Under the pieces are notes generated by a model, which was not told where the DNA came from, did not search any database, and worked only from the letters and a program-made list of their open reading frames with translations. A DNA stretch of 42,283 bases from NCBI GenBank assembly GCA_024256285.1, contig JACGUG010000007.1, positions 1 to 42,283 on the forward strand, given 5' to 3'. The position numbers and the translations under genes were made by a program. Below are positions 31,508-38,879 of this stretch, piece by piece; positions within the stretch are counted from its first letter, which is position 1, and each line of letters begins with the position of its first letter. Source of the stretch: an archaeon (lineage in GTDB: Archaea > Thermoproteota > Nitrososphaeria > Nitrososphaerales > JACAEJ01).

Positions 31508-32078
31508 TGGTGAAATTCAGGCTAGAATAGAGTCTGCCCTTTACGCAGCCGGCCGTCCCCTCTCTCCAAAAGAACTGACTTCCGCTGCACGCATTACATC
31601 CACGAGAAGGGCTGTAAGGGTTGCTAGGAATCTGGCTAGGATTGTAAACTCGACTTTAAAGGCTATAGAGATCGTGGAGCTCGAAGATCGAAGGTTTGCC
31701 ATGCAACTGAGACAGAAGTACAACCCTGTAGCCAAGAAGTTCTCGATGAAGCCTCTGATCTCCCCCTCAACCCTCAAGACCCTCTCTTACGTTGCCTACT
31801 TTCAACCCATATCTCGCTTGGACCTTGTTGAACGAAGGGGGAAGCATGCCTACTCACACCTTAAGACATTGGAGAAACTCGGTTTCATATCAGGGGAGCC
31901 GTCTGGAAGGACCAAAGTCTACAGGACGACACCGGCTTTCTCTGAGTATTTTGGGCTAAGTAGCGATATCGAAGTCATGAAGAAGCAACTCTTTAAGATC
32001 GGTCTTCAGAGGGAGGAGAGGGCTTCTAAAGGGAAAGATCTATCATCAAAAAGCCAAAGAAACCTAAGATTTAAGTAA
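31461..32078 (+). CDS. scpB: Segregation and condensation protein B
   Basis: A 205-residue protein with two winged-helix domains that binds ScpA. Typical parts are IESALYAAGRPLSPKEL, VELEDRRFAMQLRQKY, LISPSTLKTLSYVAYFQPIS and KTLEKLGFISGEPSGRTKVY. The tail after about 180 is basic and probably flexible. The first usable start is GTG 31461, which makes a 47-base overlap with scpA; no internal ATG offers a shorter alternative near the ScpA stop. Confidence 0.88.
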   Translation: MKISKSRERFNTSLDDGEIQARIESALYAAGRPLSPKELTSAARITSTRRAVRVARNLARIVNSTLKAIEIVELEDRRFAMQLRQKYNPVAKKFSMKPLISPSTLKTLSYVAYFQPISRLDLVERRGKHAYSHLKTLEKLGFISGEPSGRTKVYRTTPAFSEYFGLSSDIEVMKKQLFKIGLQREERASKGKDLSSKSQRNLRFK

Positions 32079-32108
32079 GCGTTACAGAACCTGATATGTG
32101 GTGAGCCT

Positions 32109-32495
32109 TTGCCCCTTAGACCCATCGAGAACTTAGCCAAGCGCAAGCCAACAGGTGGCAGAAGAACCCCTTACAGAGGGAGGAGGGCCTACGAGATCAA
32201 AAGATACCCTGCTGAGACTACTTTAGGAGACGATGAAGTTGTCAAGAGAAGAGTCAGAGGAGGCAACATAAAATTGTCTCTTAAGAGGGCCTCTTATGCA
32301 AATGTCCTTGACCCTTCTACAAAGAAAGTTAAGAAGATAAAGATCCTCAAGGTGATCAAGAACGTGGCCAACAGAGACTATGATAGGCGTGGTGTAATAA
32401 CCAAGGGTGCCATAATCGAAACAGAGTTGGGAATGGCAAGAGTCGGATCGAGACCTGGGCAAGACAGTGTAGTGAACGCTATTCTGATCAAATAG
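32109..32495 (+). CDS. rps8e: Small ribosomal subunit protein eS8
   Basis: A 128-residue eS8 with the diagnostic RKPTGGRRTPYRGRRAYEI near the start, DVVKRRVRGGNIKL-like strand (EVVKRRVRGGNIKL), ANVLDPSTKKVKKIKILKVI, and the end SRPGQDSVVNAILIK. The start is TTG with ggtgag 4 bases upstream. It follows the scp operon by 30 bases, so it may be cotranscribed. Confidence 0.95.
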   Translation: MPLRPIENLAKRKPTGGRRTPYRGRRAYEIKRYPAETTLGDDEVVKRRVRGGNIKLSLKRASYANVLDPSTKKVKKIKILKVIKNVANRDYDRRGVITKGAIIETELGMARVGSRPGQDSVVNAILIK

Positions 32496-32579
32496 TGGCA
32501 TCTTTCACTCCTAAACTCTTAGGTAAGAGCCCCACGAACTTTTTATCTATGAGCATCTCTTGAATCCATGTGAAGTTGA

Positions 32580-32882
32580 TTGAAGGATTACAACCTGCTG
32601 GTCCTGTGGCTGGACTACTTCAACTCCAGCCTGAAAAGATCGGAAGGGAGGAGAGCCCCCCTCAATCTATCAGTCAAGAACCCAGCTTTGGACGAGCTTG
32701 TAAAGGCTGCCAAAATTGCGGGGTATGAGCCTAAGCCCTTTGTAGCATCCTACCCAAAGAGAGGTTGGGCCCCTTCTGGTTATATATGCATCGAGAAGGT
32801 TAAGCCGAAATCTGTAGCGTTAAAAGAGATCTCCAAGGCTTTGACCGTAGTTAGAGGTGAGCAATATAAAAATAAAGGGTAG
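32580..32882 (+). CDS. srp19: Signal recognition particle 19 kDa protein
   Basis: A 100-residue SRP19 that helps fold 7S RNA for SRP54 binding. The core VLWLDYFNSSLKRSEGRRAP, LNLSVKNPALDELVKAAKIA and YPKRGWAPSGYICIE are typical. The family's usual VLWPxYFD has Leu in place of Pro here. An in-frame stop immediately before the TTG fixes the start. It is the end of the smc-to-srp19 run. The SRP RNA gene is not seen here. Confidence 0.93.
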   Translation: MKDYNLLVLWLDYFNSSLKRSEGRRAPLNLSVKNPALDELVKAAKIAGYEPKPFVASYPKRGWAPSGYICIEKVKPKSVALKEISKALTVVRGEQYKNKG

Positions 32883-32913
32883 GATAGAAATCCAGGGTTC
32901 AATCATCGATTTT

Positions 32914-33549
32914 TTAATCCGCCCTTGATAGATAATCACGAAGCAGTCTCCCTGCCTTTTCCATGGATTCTCTGTACCTCTCCTTAAGTTTCTCCCTTAT
33001 CTCCTTGACACTATTAGAATTTATTACAGAATTTAGAATGAAGAGCAAGGTCTTTTCAGCTTCCTTCCCATATTTCTCATGTATCTCCAGAGTTATGTAA
33101 GATGCGTGCTCCTTAAATCTATCCTTGACAAAGGGTGGAGGCCCTCCATGCAAGATCTGATCCTCTATAGGCAGGTCTGATCTGTAAGGCATTAGCCTCG
33201 GCACCCCTCTTTTATAGATTCTATCTGGGCTTACCAGATTTTTATAGCTCTTAGAGTTGAATATATGTAGCTCAACAACGACATCGGGCTTGTACCTCTC
33301 AAAGATCGAGAGATACACTCTACCTGCTGGGCTCTTTATGTAATCTTCGTTCGTGGTGCTTACATACCTCCTTCCAGAGATGTTTACGTTAGGGACCACG
33401 ATGACCCGACCCTCTGAAGGGTTCGGCTTAATCTTATCTAGAATCTTGCTACTGACCTCATACTCTCTACCATGCATTCCTCCTACTATAAGTCTTGTAA
33501 TACCTGCTCTACCTGAGCTGTGCTCCCTCACCTTTAATCTTCTGATCAA
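32914..33549 (-). CDS. DUF2119-like putative metallohydrolase
   Basis: A 211-residue protein with a zinc-carboxypeptidase/aspartoacylase-like signature: IVGGMHGREYE (possible His and Glu ligands near residue 25), VVPNVNISGRRYVSTTNEDY and VVVELHIFNSKSY (possible third ligand His). This is the arrangement of DUF2119, an archaeal family common in methanogens with no established substrate. The C-terminal 50 residues are a charged helix. It is convergent with srp19. The family call is from memory. Confidence 0.72.
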   Translation of the reverse strand: MIRRLKVREHSSGRAGITRLIVGGMHGREYEVSSKILDKIKPNPSEGRVIVVPNVNISGRRYVSTTNEDYIKSPAGRVYLSIFERYKPDVVVELHIFNSKSYKNLVSPDRIYKRGVPRLMPYRSDLPIEDQILHGGPPPFVKDRFKEHASYITLEIHEKYGKEAEKTLLFILNSVINSNSVKEIREKLKERYRESMEKAGRLLRDYLSRAD

Positions 33550-33643
33550 TTAAAATCTATGATTCTCTCCAAACCTCTATACTCTATATAAGATAAGATA
33601 GAAACTGCTAATCTGTCAAGAAGAACGTGCACTTATGGCCGTC

Positions 33644-34015
33644 TTAATTTAACTTTCCACTTTCTGCCTTGAAATTGGCGTTATAGGTTCTTTTGCCCTT
33701 TTCGTCGGTTGTGAAGGTAATCCCAGCGGGGAATGTCACACCATTTAATCTCCTCCAAGCTTTGCTGAGATCATCCTCTTTGTCGTCTTGCCAGCATAGA
33801 ACGTATCTATCATATATCTCTTCAGTTGAAGAGATGCAGTCTATGTCCCCCATAAAGGGGAAGAAATCTTTTATATCTCCCCTAAATTTGGCACCTTCTT
33901 CGCCCCTCGAAATTACGAGCCTCTTAGCCCTTACGACCGCAAATGCTTTTCTTTCAGGCTTCTTAAACCTCTCTTTATAGAATACTATAACAGGCTTTTC
34001 CCAAACAAGCTCCAA
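33644..34015 (-). CDS. Unknown 123-residue protein
   Basis: A soluble protein beginning at a TTG and mixing strand-like (VIVFYKERF, AFAVVRAKRLVISRG) and charged segments, with an aromatic DDKEDDLSKAWRRLNGVTF stretch near the C-terminus. I recognise no family. The frame is open about 25 codons further upstream without a better start, and a TATA-like ttatttaag near 34055 supports the TTG. It is monocistronic and divergent from gar1. The gap to gar1 (34016-34254) shows only promoter-like sequence. Confidence 0.65.
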   Translation of the reverse strand: MELVWEKPVIVFYKERFKKPERKAFAVVRAKRLVISRGEEGAKFRGDIKDFFPFMGDIDCISSTEEIYDRYVLCWQDDKEDDLSKAWRRLNGVTFPAGITFTTDEKGKRTYNANFKAESGKLN

Positions 34016-34254
34016 AACCCGATCTACTTCTTTTTTAAAGAAGATATCTACACCCTTAAATAAGGTTTTAGCACGTACGGATATTTAGAGTGGAGGGCAC
34101 TCGATGATATATGTGGATAGTGGCATCTGATTATTCAGAAAATTAGGCATTATATCGACTACTTACATAAAAATCATAATTTTACTCAACTTTTCGAATA
34201 TATCTCATCATTCATCAATTAGTTTAAAAGTAAGGGAGTCATTAACTACCCGAA

Positions 34255-34515
34255 TTGGAAGAAGTTGGTAAGGTTGTCCATTTGGCTAAAAGTGGTCGCT
34301 TGATAGTTAAAGTAGACCGATGGATAAAACCTGGAACTATTTTGTTTGATTCTAAGGGAAGAAAGTTGGCGAAGGTGACGGAGCTTATTGGACCTGTAAA
34401 ATCTCCTTATGCAACTGCTATTCCTTTGGCTGAAAGGGTAGAGAGGACAGCCGGTAATAAAGTTATGATCTCAGCCAAAACGAGAAAAGGTGTGAAGATT
34501 GAAAGGAAGAAATAG
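34255..34515 (+). CDS. gar1: H/ACA ribonucleoprotein protein Gar1
   Basis: An 86-residue small beta-barrel that binds the Cbf5 pseudouridine synthase in H/ACA guide RNPs. GKVVHLAKSGRLIVKVDRW, PGTILFDSKGRKLAKVTELI and GPVKSPYATAIPL are the family core, followed by a basic tail ending KKGVKIERKK-like (GVKIERKK). TTG start with TATA-like agtttaaaagt (about 34221-34231). It overlaps the tfb start by 17 bases, a common archaeal pairing. Confidence 0.92.
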   Translation: MEEVGKVVHLAKSGRLIVKVDRWIKPGTILFDSKGRKLAKVTELIGPVKSPYATAIPLAERVERTAGNKVMISAKTRKGVKIERKK

Positions 34516-35491
34516 AGATTTTCAAAAATCCTGCCCTATCTGTGGCAAATCGATCATAGGGGATTGTGACAGGGGAGAACTCATCTGTTCATCCTGCGGG
34601 TTTGTAGTAGAAGATCGTAACGAATATCAAGGACCAGAATGGAAAGCCATGGATTTAGAGGAAAAGGAAAGAAAGGTTAGGGTTGGAGCACCTCGAACCC
34701 TCTCATTACATGATAATGGACTGACAACTGTGATAGGAACCGAACTGAAGGATTCACATGGGACGTCCCTGAGTCCTTACATGCGCATGAGCGTTAAGAA
34801 GATGAAGAAATGGCAGAGAAGGATAAGGACCGCCTCTTCGGAAGAGAGGAGTCTATCTGCCGTCCTTTCTAAGATAAACGAAATCTCCAACAATCTCAAC
34901 CTGCCCAATACAGTCACAGAGACAGCGGCCCACACCTACAGGATCTTGGCAAAGAAAAAGGTGGCGAAGGGCAGGTCCATAATGGGTATGGCTGGGGCAT
35001 CCATATACTTAGCCTGTAGGAAATGTAGAGTCGGCCGTTCATTAAAGGAAGTTAGCAGGGCTACAGGTGCAGATAAGAGGACTATAGCGAAGTACTACAG
35101 ACTTGTACTGAAAGAGACTGAGAAAGATTACGTCCCCCCTCTATCTCTAGGGAAATATATCTCTAAACTGGTGAACACCATAAAGATAGACCCAAAGGTG
35201 GAGAGGTTGGCTATCCACCTTATGTCTGAGATATCTGACTCCAAGATCTTTGACGGCAAGGCGCCTGCTGGTATAGCAGCATCTTTCGTATACATCTCTT
35301 CCATACTATCAGGGGCTCATGTTCCTCAGAGGGAGATAGCGGAGACCGCTGAAGTGACAGAGGTTACGATCAGGAATAGAAGCCGAGAGATCCTTAACAA
35401 CTTTTTGATAAGACAGTGCCTCAAAGTTATACCAAAAGATAGTGACAAGACCCTTGCCGACAGGTACCATAAGAGCTTAAATCTTGGTTGA
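34499..35491 (+). CDS. tfb: Transcription initiation factor B
   Basis: A 330-residue general transcription factor. The N-terminal zinc ribbon CPICGKSIIGDCDRGELICS...CGF recruits RNA polymerase. A B-reader/linker region (about 30-115) precedes two cyclin-like repeats (about 120-220 and 225-320), which contact TBP and BRE DNA; SIMGMAGASIYLACR and APAGIAASFVYISSIL are the repeat hallmarks. The TTG start overlaps gar1. Full length and normal. Confidence 0.95.
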   Translation: MKGRNRDFQKSCPICGKSIIGDCDRGELICSSCGFVVEDRNEYQGPEWKAMDLEEKERKVRVGAPRTLSLHDNGLTTVIGTELKDSHGTSLSPYMRMSVKKMKKWQRRIRTASSEERSLSAVLSKINEISNNLNLPNTVTETAAHTYRILAKKKVAKGRSIMGMAGASIYLACRKCRVGRSLKEVSRATGADKRTIAKYYRLVLKETEKDYVPPLSLGKYISKLVNTIKIDPKVERLAIHLMSEISDSKIFDGKAPAGIAASFVYISSILSGAHVPQREIAETAEVTEVTIRNRSREILNNFLIRQCLKVIPKDSDKTLADRYHKSLNLG

Positions 35492-35516
35492 TATAATTAA
35501 CATATAGGGTATAGGG

Positions 35517-35897
35517 ATGGAAGAAGAGAACCTCGACCTAACATCTAAAGTCTACAAGCTCATAATCGAACATGGAAAGGAGGGGATATTACAGAGTAAT
35601 CTCTGGAAGGAGCTTGGGCTTACAAGTAGGGATGGATCGAGGCTGGCTATAAGGCTCGAGAAGAGGAATATAATAAGAAGAGAGAAGGTCTTGGATGATG
35701 GAAGATGGACATACCTCCTGATCCCCTTGAAGTTACCCGTCCAGATAAAGTCTATAGAGTTGTCTCCCTGCATAGTCTGCCACGATGAAGAAAAATGCTC
35801 TTCAGACGGTATAGTGACCCCCTACAAATGTACCGAGCTTGAGAAGTGGGTGCTTCAGGAGTACTGTGAAAAGCAGAGCAGCGAAGAAGACTCCTAA
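35517..35897 (+). CDS. TFE-beta-like winged-helix iron-sulfur protein (RPC39/C34 homolog)
   Basis: A 126-residue protein. Residues 8-70 form a winged helix (SKVYKLIIEHGKEGILQSNL, LTSRDGSRLAIRLEKRNII, WTYLL). Then comes a cysteine cluster, SPCIVCHDEEKC plus YKCTELEKWV (Cys85, Cys88, Cys94, Cys105), which fits the 4Fe-4S domain of archaeal TFE-beta, the partner of TFE-alpha in opening promoters. Its place 25 bases after tfb supports a role in transcription initiation. TFE-beta is characteristic of TACK lineages. The assignment is from architecture, not a search. Confidence 0.8.
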   Translation: MEEENLDLTSKVYKLIIEHGKEGILQSNLWKELGLTSRDGSRLAIRLEKRNIIRREKVLDDGRWTYLLIPLKLPVQIKSIELSPCIVCHDEEKCSSDGIVTPYKCTELEKWVLQEYCEKQSSEEDS

Positions 35898-35930
35898 ACT
35901 TTATACGTAGATGCTGTTATAATATCTTAA

Positions 35931-36524
35931 ATGAAGCTGGATCAAGCGAAGAGAGACAGTTACAGAAGGATAGCGAAGAGAGAAGGCTATAGAAGCAGGG
36001 CGGCCTTCAAGCTCATGCAGATAGACAAAAAGTACAGGGTCCTTAAGCGTAACGATGTAGTTGTAGACTTCGGTTCTGCACCTGGAGGATGGCTTCAGTA
36101 CATATCGAAGGCTATAGGAACCAAGGGTTTTGCTCTTGGGATAGACCTGAAACCAGTAAAGCTCATCGCTGAAAATGTGAGGACCCTTGTTACCGACGTG
36201 AAAGACTCGAATATTGAAGATAAGATCATGGAGAGGTTGCCAAAGAAGGCAGATGTAGCTACATCCGATCTATCTCAGAGTCTATCTGGGATATGGGAGC
36301 TCGATGTTGCAAGGCAGATAGATCTGACCTCAAGGGTTGTCGAACTCTTCCCATCCATACTCAAGAAGAGGGGCTCTGCTGTTCTGAAGATCTTTCAAGG
36401 AGAGGGGTTCGATGCTTTATTGGATCGGCTCAAGAAGGATTTTAAATCAGTGATCATCGTAAAGCCTCCAGCAAGCAGGCCTCAGAGTAGTGAGGTGTAT
36501 CTTTTGTGCAGAGGATATGCCTGA
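35931..36524 (+). CDS. rlmE: 23S rRNA (uridine-2'-O) methyltransferase RlmE/FtsJ
   Basis: A 197-residue SAM-dependent RNA methyltransferase. Motif I DFGSAPGGWLQYISKAIG, GIDLKPVKLI, the catalytic DLSQSLSG segment and VLKIFQGEGFD (K-D-K-E type active site), with KPPASRPQSSEVYLLCRGY at the end, identify the FtsJ family. N-terminal YRSRAAFKLMQIDKKY is typical. It modifies a 23S rRNA uridine in the A loop. It lies 33 bases after the TFE-beta gene and may be cotranscribed. Confidence 0.94.
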   Translation: MKLDQAKRDSYRRIAKREGYRSRAAFKLMQIDKKYRVLKRNDVVVDFGSAPGGWLQYISKAIGTKGFALGIDLKPVKLIAENVRTLVTDVKDSNIEDKIMERLPKKADVATSDLSQSLSGIWELDVARQIDLTSRVVELFPSILKKRGSAVLKIFQGEGFDALLDRLKKDFKSVIIVKPPASRPQSSEVYLLCRGYA

Positions 36525-36674
36525 TCAGTTATAACTAAACTTTAAACATCTTCTACTGTATGTTTATTTAAAGCACTTCGGGTGAGATTTGAGCACACGA
36601 TCCCCGTTTAGGAAGCGAACTTTTTAGGATCATATACCTTCACTTCACATTCTCCCGTGGCGCTATACTCTTTG

Positions 36675-37343
36675 TTATTCTCTCTTTTTATCAAGGAGCT
36701 TCTTTACCGTCTTCCACGACCTTCTGGCAAAGGGAGGCAGATCTCCATGCTCTCTCAGCCATCTTTTCAAGAAATTTATAGTTCTAGGATCAGAAGGATA
36801 GCCGCTACCAATAGAGCCAAACTTATCAGCCAATTCAGACAGATCACGATCTCTGTTCACCTTTGCTATTATCGATGCCGCAGATACTATAGGGTAAATT
36901 CTATCAGCATGATGAACTGAGATCAACTCAACCTTCCTTTTTAGAGATTTTAAAATATCTTGCTTGAACCTTTCAACATCTACATCGGATGCATCTACAT
37001 ATACTACTTCAGCATCCAATGGCTCTATCACCTTTGCCATAGAGGTGGCCTCAAGATAATTCAACTTCTCATACTTCTTTCCTCTCAAAACATACTCATC
37101 TATCTGCTCAGGAGTAAGTTTGATCAAAGATACATCATCAGATATATCTATGATCTGACGGTAGAGCCTGGCCCTTCTGTATGGAGATAGTAACTTGGAG
37201 TCTCTCACGCCTATCTCGCCCAATTGTTTCAACTTATCCTTGCTTACGCACACTCCTGCTATCACTAAAGGGCCCAATACAGCGCCCCTGCCTGCATCAT
37301 CCACTCCTGCTATCTTACAACCTTTTGCTTGCATTGGATTCAT
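36675..37343 (-). CDS. rnhB: Ribonuclease HII
   Basis: A 222-residue enzyme that nicks RNA in RNA-DNA hybrids. The N-terminal motif reads GVDDAGRGAVLGPLVIAG, where most relatives have D-E-AGRG, so the second acidic residue is Asp16 instead of Glu. The remaining catalytic acidic residues are visible in EVVYVDASDVD and AASIIAKVNRDR. The length is normal. ATGs 3 codons apart are possible starts. It overlaps the upstream NTPase by 29 bases, indicating coupled expression. Confidence 0.92.
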   Translation of the reverse strand: MNPMQAKGCKIAGVDDAGRGAVLGPLVIAGVCVSKDKLKQLGEIGVRDSKLLSPYRRARLYRQIIDISDDVSLIKLTPEQIDEYVLRGKKYEKLNYLEATSMAKVIEPLDAEVVYVDASDVDVERFKQDILKSLKRKVELISVHHADRIYPIVSAASIIAKVNRDRDLSELADKFGSIGSGYPSDPRTINFLKRWLREHGDLPPFARRSWKTVKKLLDKKRE

Positions 37344-37899
37344 CCTCGACCTTCGATAAGATTCTCTCAGCCAATATTTTAGGGAGTTTCACCCTATTAT
37401 CTTCTGTGACCTCTATCACTTCAACAAAGGGCTTCGACTTTAACTCTTGGATAAGTGGATCGTTAAGACGCTTATGTACGATGCCGAGAATGGGTTTTCC
37501 ACTTTCTACTACAACTTTCACTGCACGCCTGAAGTCAGGGCTGAAGAGTTCCATAGGTCCTATCTCATCGCATACAATTACATCACAGAAATCGATGGCA
37601 TTTAACAACCCCTTCACCCCTATCTCAGCCAAGTCTATGAGATTCACTCGGTATCTGCCAAGCTTGGGTCCTGTGTTGAGTTTGATAGATGCCAGTACTC
37701 CTTTTCGTCCTGAAGCAACATCCATCAACTCGAAGCCCGTCCTCTCGCCTTTGACCCTAACCTCTCTGCATAACATCCCACCAATTGCGTATCCATGGGC
37801 CCTTATGATATGGATCGTCTCCATAAGGACCGTTGTCTTGCCGACCCCTGGGTTGCCTGTTATGAGCCAAACCCTTGTAGATTCTTTCGAGTTTTTCAT
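37315..37899 (-). CDS. THEP1-family nucleoside-triphosphatase
   Basis: A 194-residue P-loop NTPase of the THEP1 (COG1618) family. Walker A is TGNPGVGKTTVLMETI near residue 14; a CREVRVKGERTGFELMDVAS segment follows, then Walker B VIVCDEIGPMELFSPDFRRA. Members hydrolyse several NTPs in vitro, and the cellular role is unknown. A TATA-like minus-strand cttaaattata lies about 25-30 bases before the ATG. First gene of the pair with rnhB. Confidence 0.9.
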   Translation of the reverse strand: MKNSKESTRVWLITGNPGVGKTTVLMETIHIIRAHGYAIGGMLCREVRVKGERTGFELMDVASGRKGVLASIKLNTGPKLGRYRVNLIDLAEIGVKGLLNAIDFCDVIVCDEIGPMELFSPDFRRAVKVVVESGKPILGIVHKRLNDPLIQELKSKPFVEVIEVTEDNRVKLPKILAERILSKVEDESNASKRL

Positions 37900-38069
37900 A
37901 TAGAATTTACTTGTAAAGATATAATTTAAGTTAGTAGGTTAAGGGACTCCAGACGTGAATTTATACTGCCACCTTATTTTTTACTACGACAGGCATCGTC
38001 GCTCTACCTTGCCTTAGACCTACCAGTACCACATTCCAAACTTTAGTTCATATAGCGTCTTAAAGAGAT

Positions 38070-38822
38070 TTAAAAAACGTCTTTTATGGTCTCAGTAATC
38101 GGGACAGTGAATATATGGACCAATTTACTGAACGGAAGGTAAATCAGTAACGTGTAATTAAATAAGGCATGAAGTGTAAAGTAAGGATTAAAAGGTGGAA
38201 TGGGTGTTGGATTTAAAGTAAGTGAATTCACGAAATAGGTCCTGAACTCAGAAAGTATTATATGGCCTTCCGGAATTAGCCTCATGCCCATTCCAAATAA
38301 CCCTGCAGACAATATAAGAACCAATATAAGATAGTCGTCCAAAGTTGAAATCTCTCTAACTTCTTTAATTACTGTTCTTCTTACAAGAAGAAGTGCAAAA
38401 CCTGCAACAAAGATCGTTCCGACTATTAAACCGCTTAGTGCAGAAAAGGACTCGATTTCTTGTTCAGTCATGTTGAATAGTTCCCATATCGGAGTTAATT
38501 CAGCAAATAATCTTAAGTGACCAAAGAACATTCCCAGAATAGCCATATGTGTGGGCCAAGAAATTAACCACAGCTTAAAGGAGCCTCTATAAACCTTTCT
38601 TAAAAAGAAGACTTCTAAGATCATTCCCTTTATAAAATTCGCTATCTTCGTTGGAGTGCTCGATGATTTCTTAGGTGTTACAAATTGCGATTTTTGGCGT
38701 GATCTAAGCCAGTTTGTACCTCGATAGATCAATCCGGAGAAAAGTGTTGCGAGAGCAATGTAAGGCAGAATCGTCATTAAAAACACATAAAGTGTATCTA
38801 TAAGAGTACTTTCAATTGGCAT
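38070..38822 (-). CDS. hdrE: Heterodisulfide reductase cytochrome b subunit HdrE (NarI-like)
   Basis: A 250-residue membrane protein with five hydrophobic spans (about 12-32, 82-105, 128-148, 163-183, 212-234). Four histidines have the diheme spacing known for NarI: His92 and His102 in the second span (10 apart) and His218 and His236 in the last (18 apart). HdrE passes electrons from a membrane carrier to HdrD. A charged cytoplasmic loop (about 35-65) follows span 1. It is divergent from hdrD with a shared 57-base promoter region. A DsrM/NarI-like partner of another complex is possible, but the neighbouring HdrD and MCR genes favour HdrE. Confidence 0.85.
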   Translation of the reverse strand: MPIESTLIDTLYVFLMTILPYIALATLFSGLIYRGTNWLRSRQKSQFVTPKKSSSTPTKIANFIKGMILEVFFLRKVYRGSFKLWLISWPTHMAILGMFFGHLRLFAELTPIWELFNMTEQEIESFSALSGLIVGTIFVAGFALLLVRRTVIKEVREISTLDDYLILVLILSAGLFGMGMRLIPEGHIILSEFRTYFVNSLTLNPTPIPPFNPYFTLHALFNYTLLIYLPFSKLVHIFTVPITETIKDVF

Positions 38823-38844
38823 CTTCGATCCTTTGGTTGGAACA

Positions 38845-38858
38845 AGTATATATTTAAC
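38845..38858. promoter_or_regulatory. Shared bidirectional TATA element of hdrE and hdrD
   Basis: agtatatatttaac is the only strong AT-rich element in the 57-base gap. Its centre (about 38851) is 29 bases from the hdrD GTG on one side and 29 from the hdrE ATG on the other, so either strand could yield a leaderless transcript from nearly the same site. Confidence 0.6.
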
Positions 38859-38879
38859 ATTTTAGACAAATATAAGATA

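Noticed and set aside
34100-34160. Possible C/D box RNA (gatgata followed by ctga)
   Set aside because: The C box departs from the consensus, the second box pair is missing and no terminal stem is seen.
37945-38030. Short minus-strand frame ending in a valine-rich stretch between THEP1 and hdrE
   Set aside because: Fewer than 30 codons, no start with a ribosome site, no recognisable motif; could be a remnant but not supportable.
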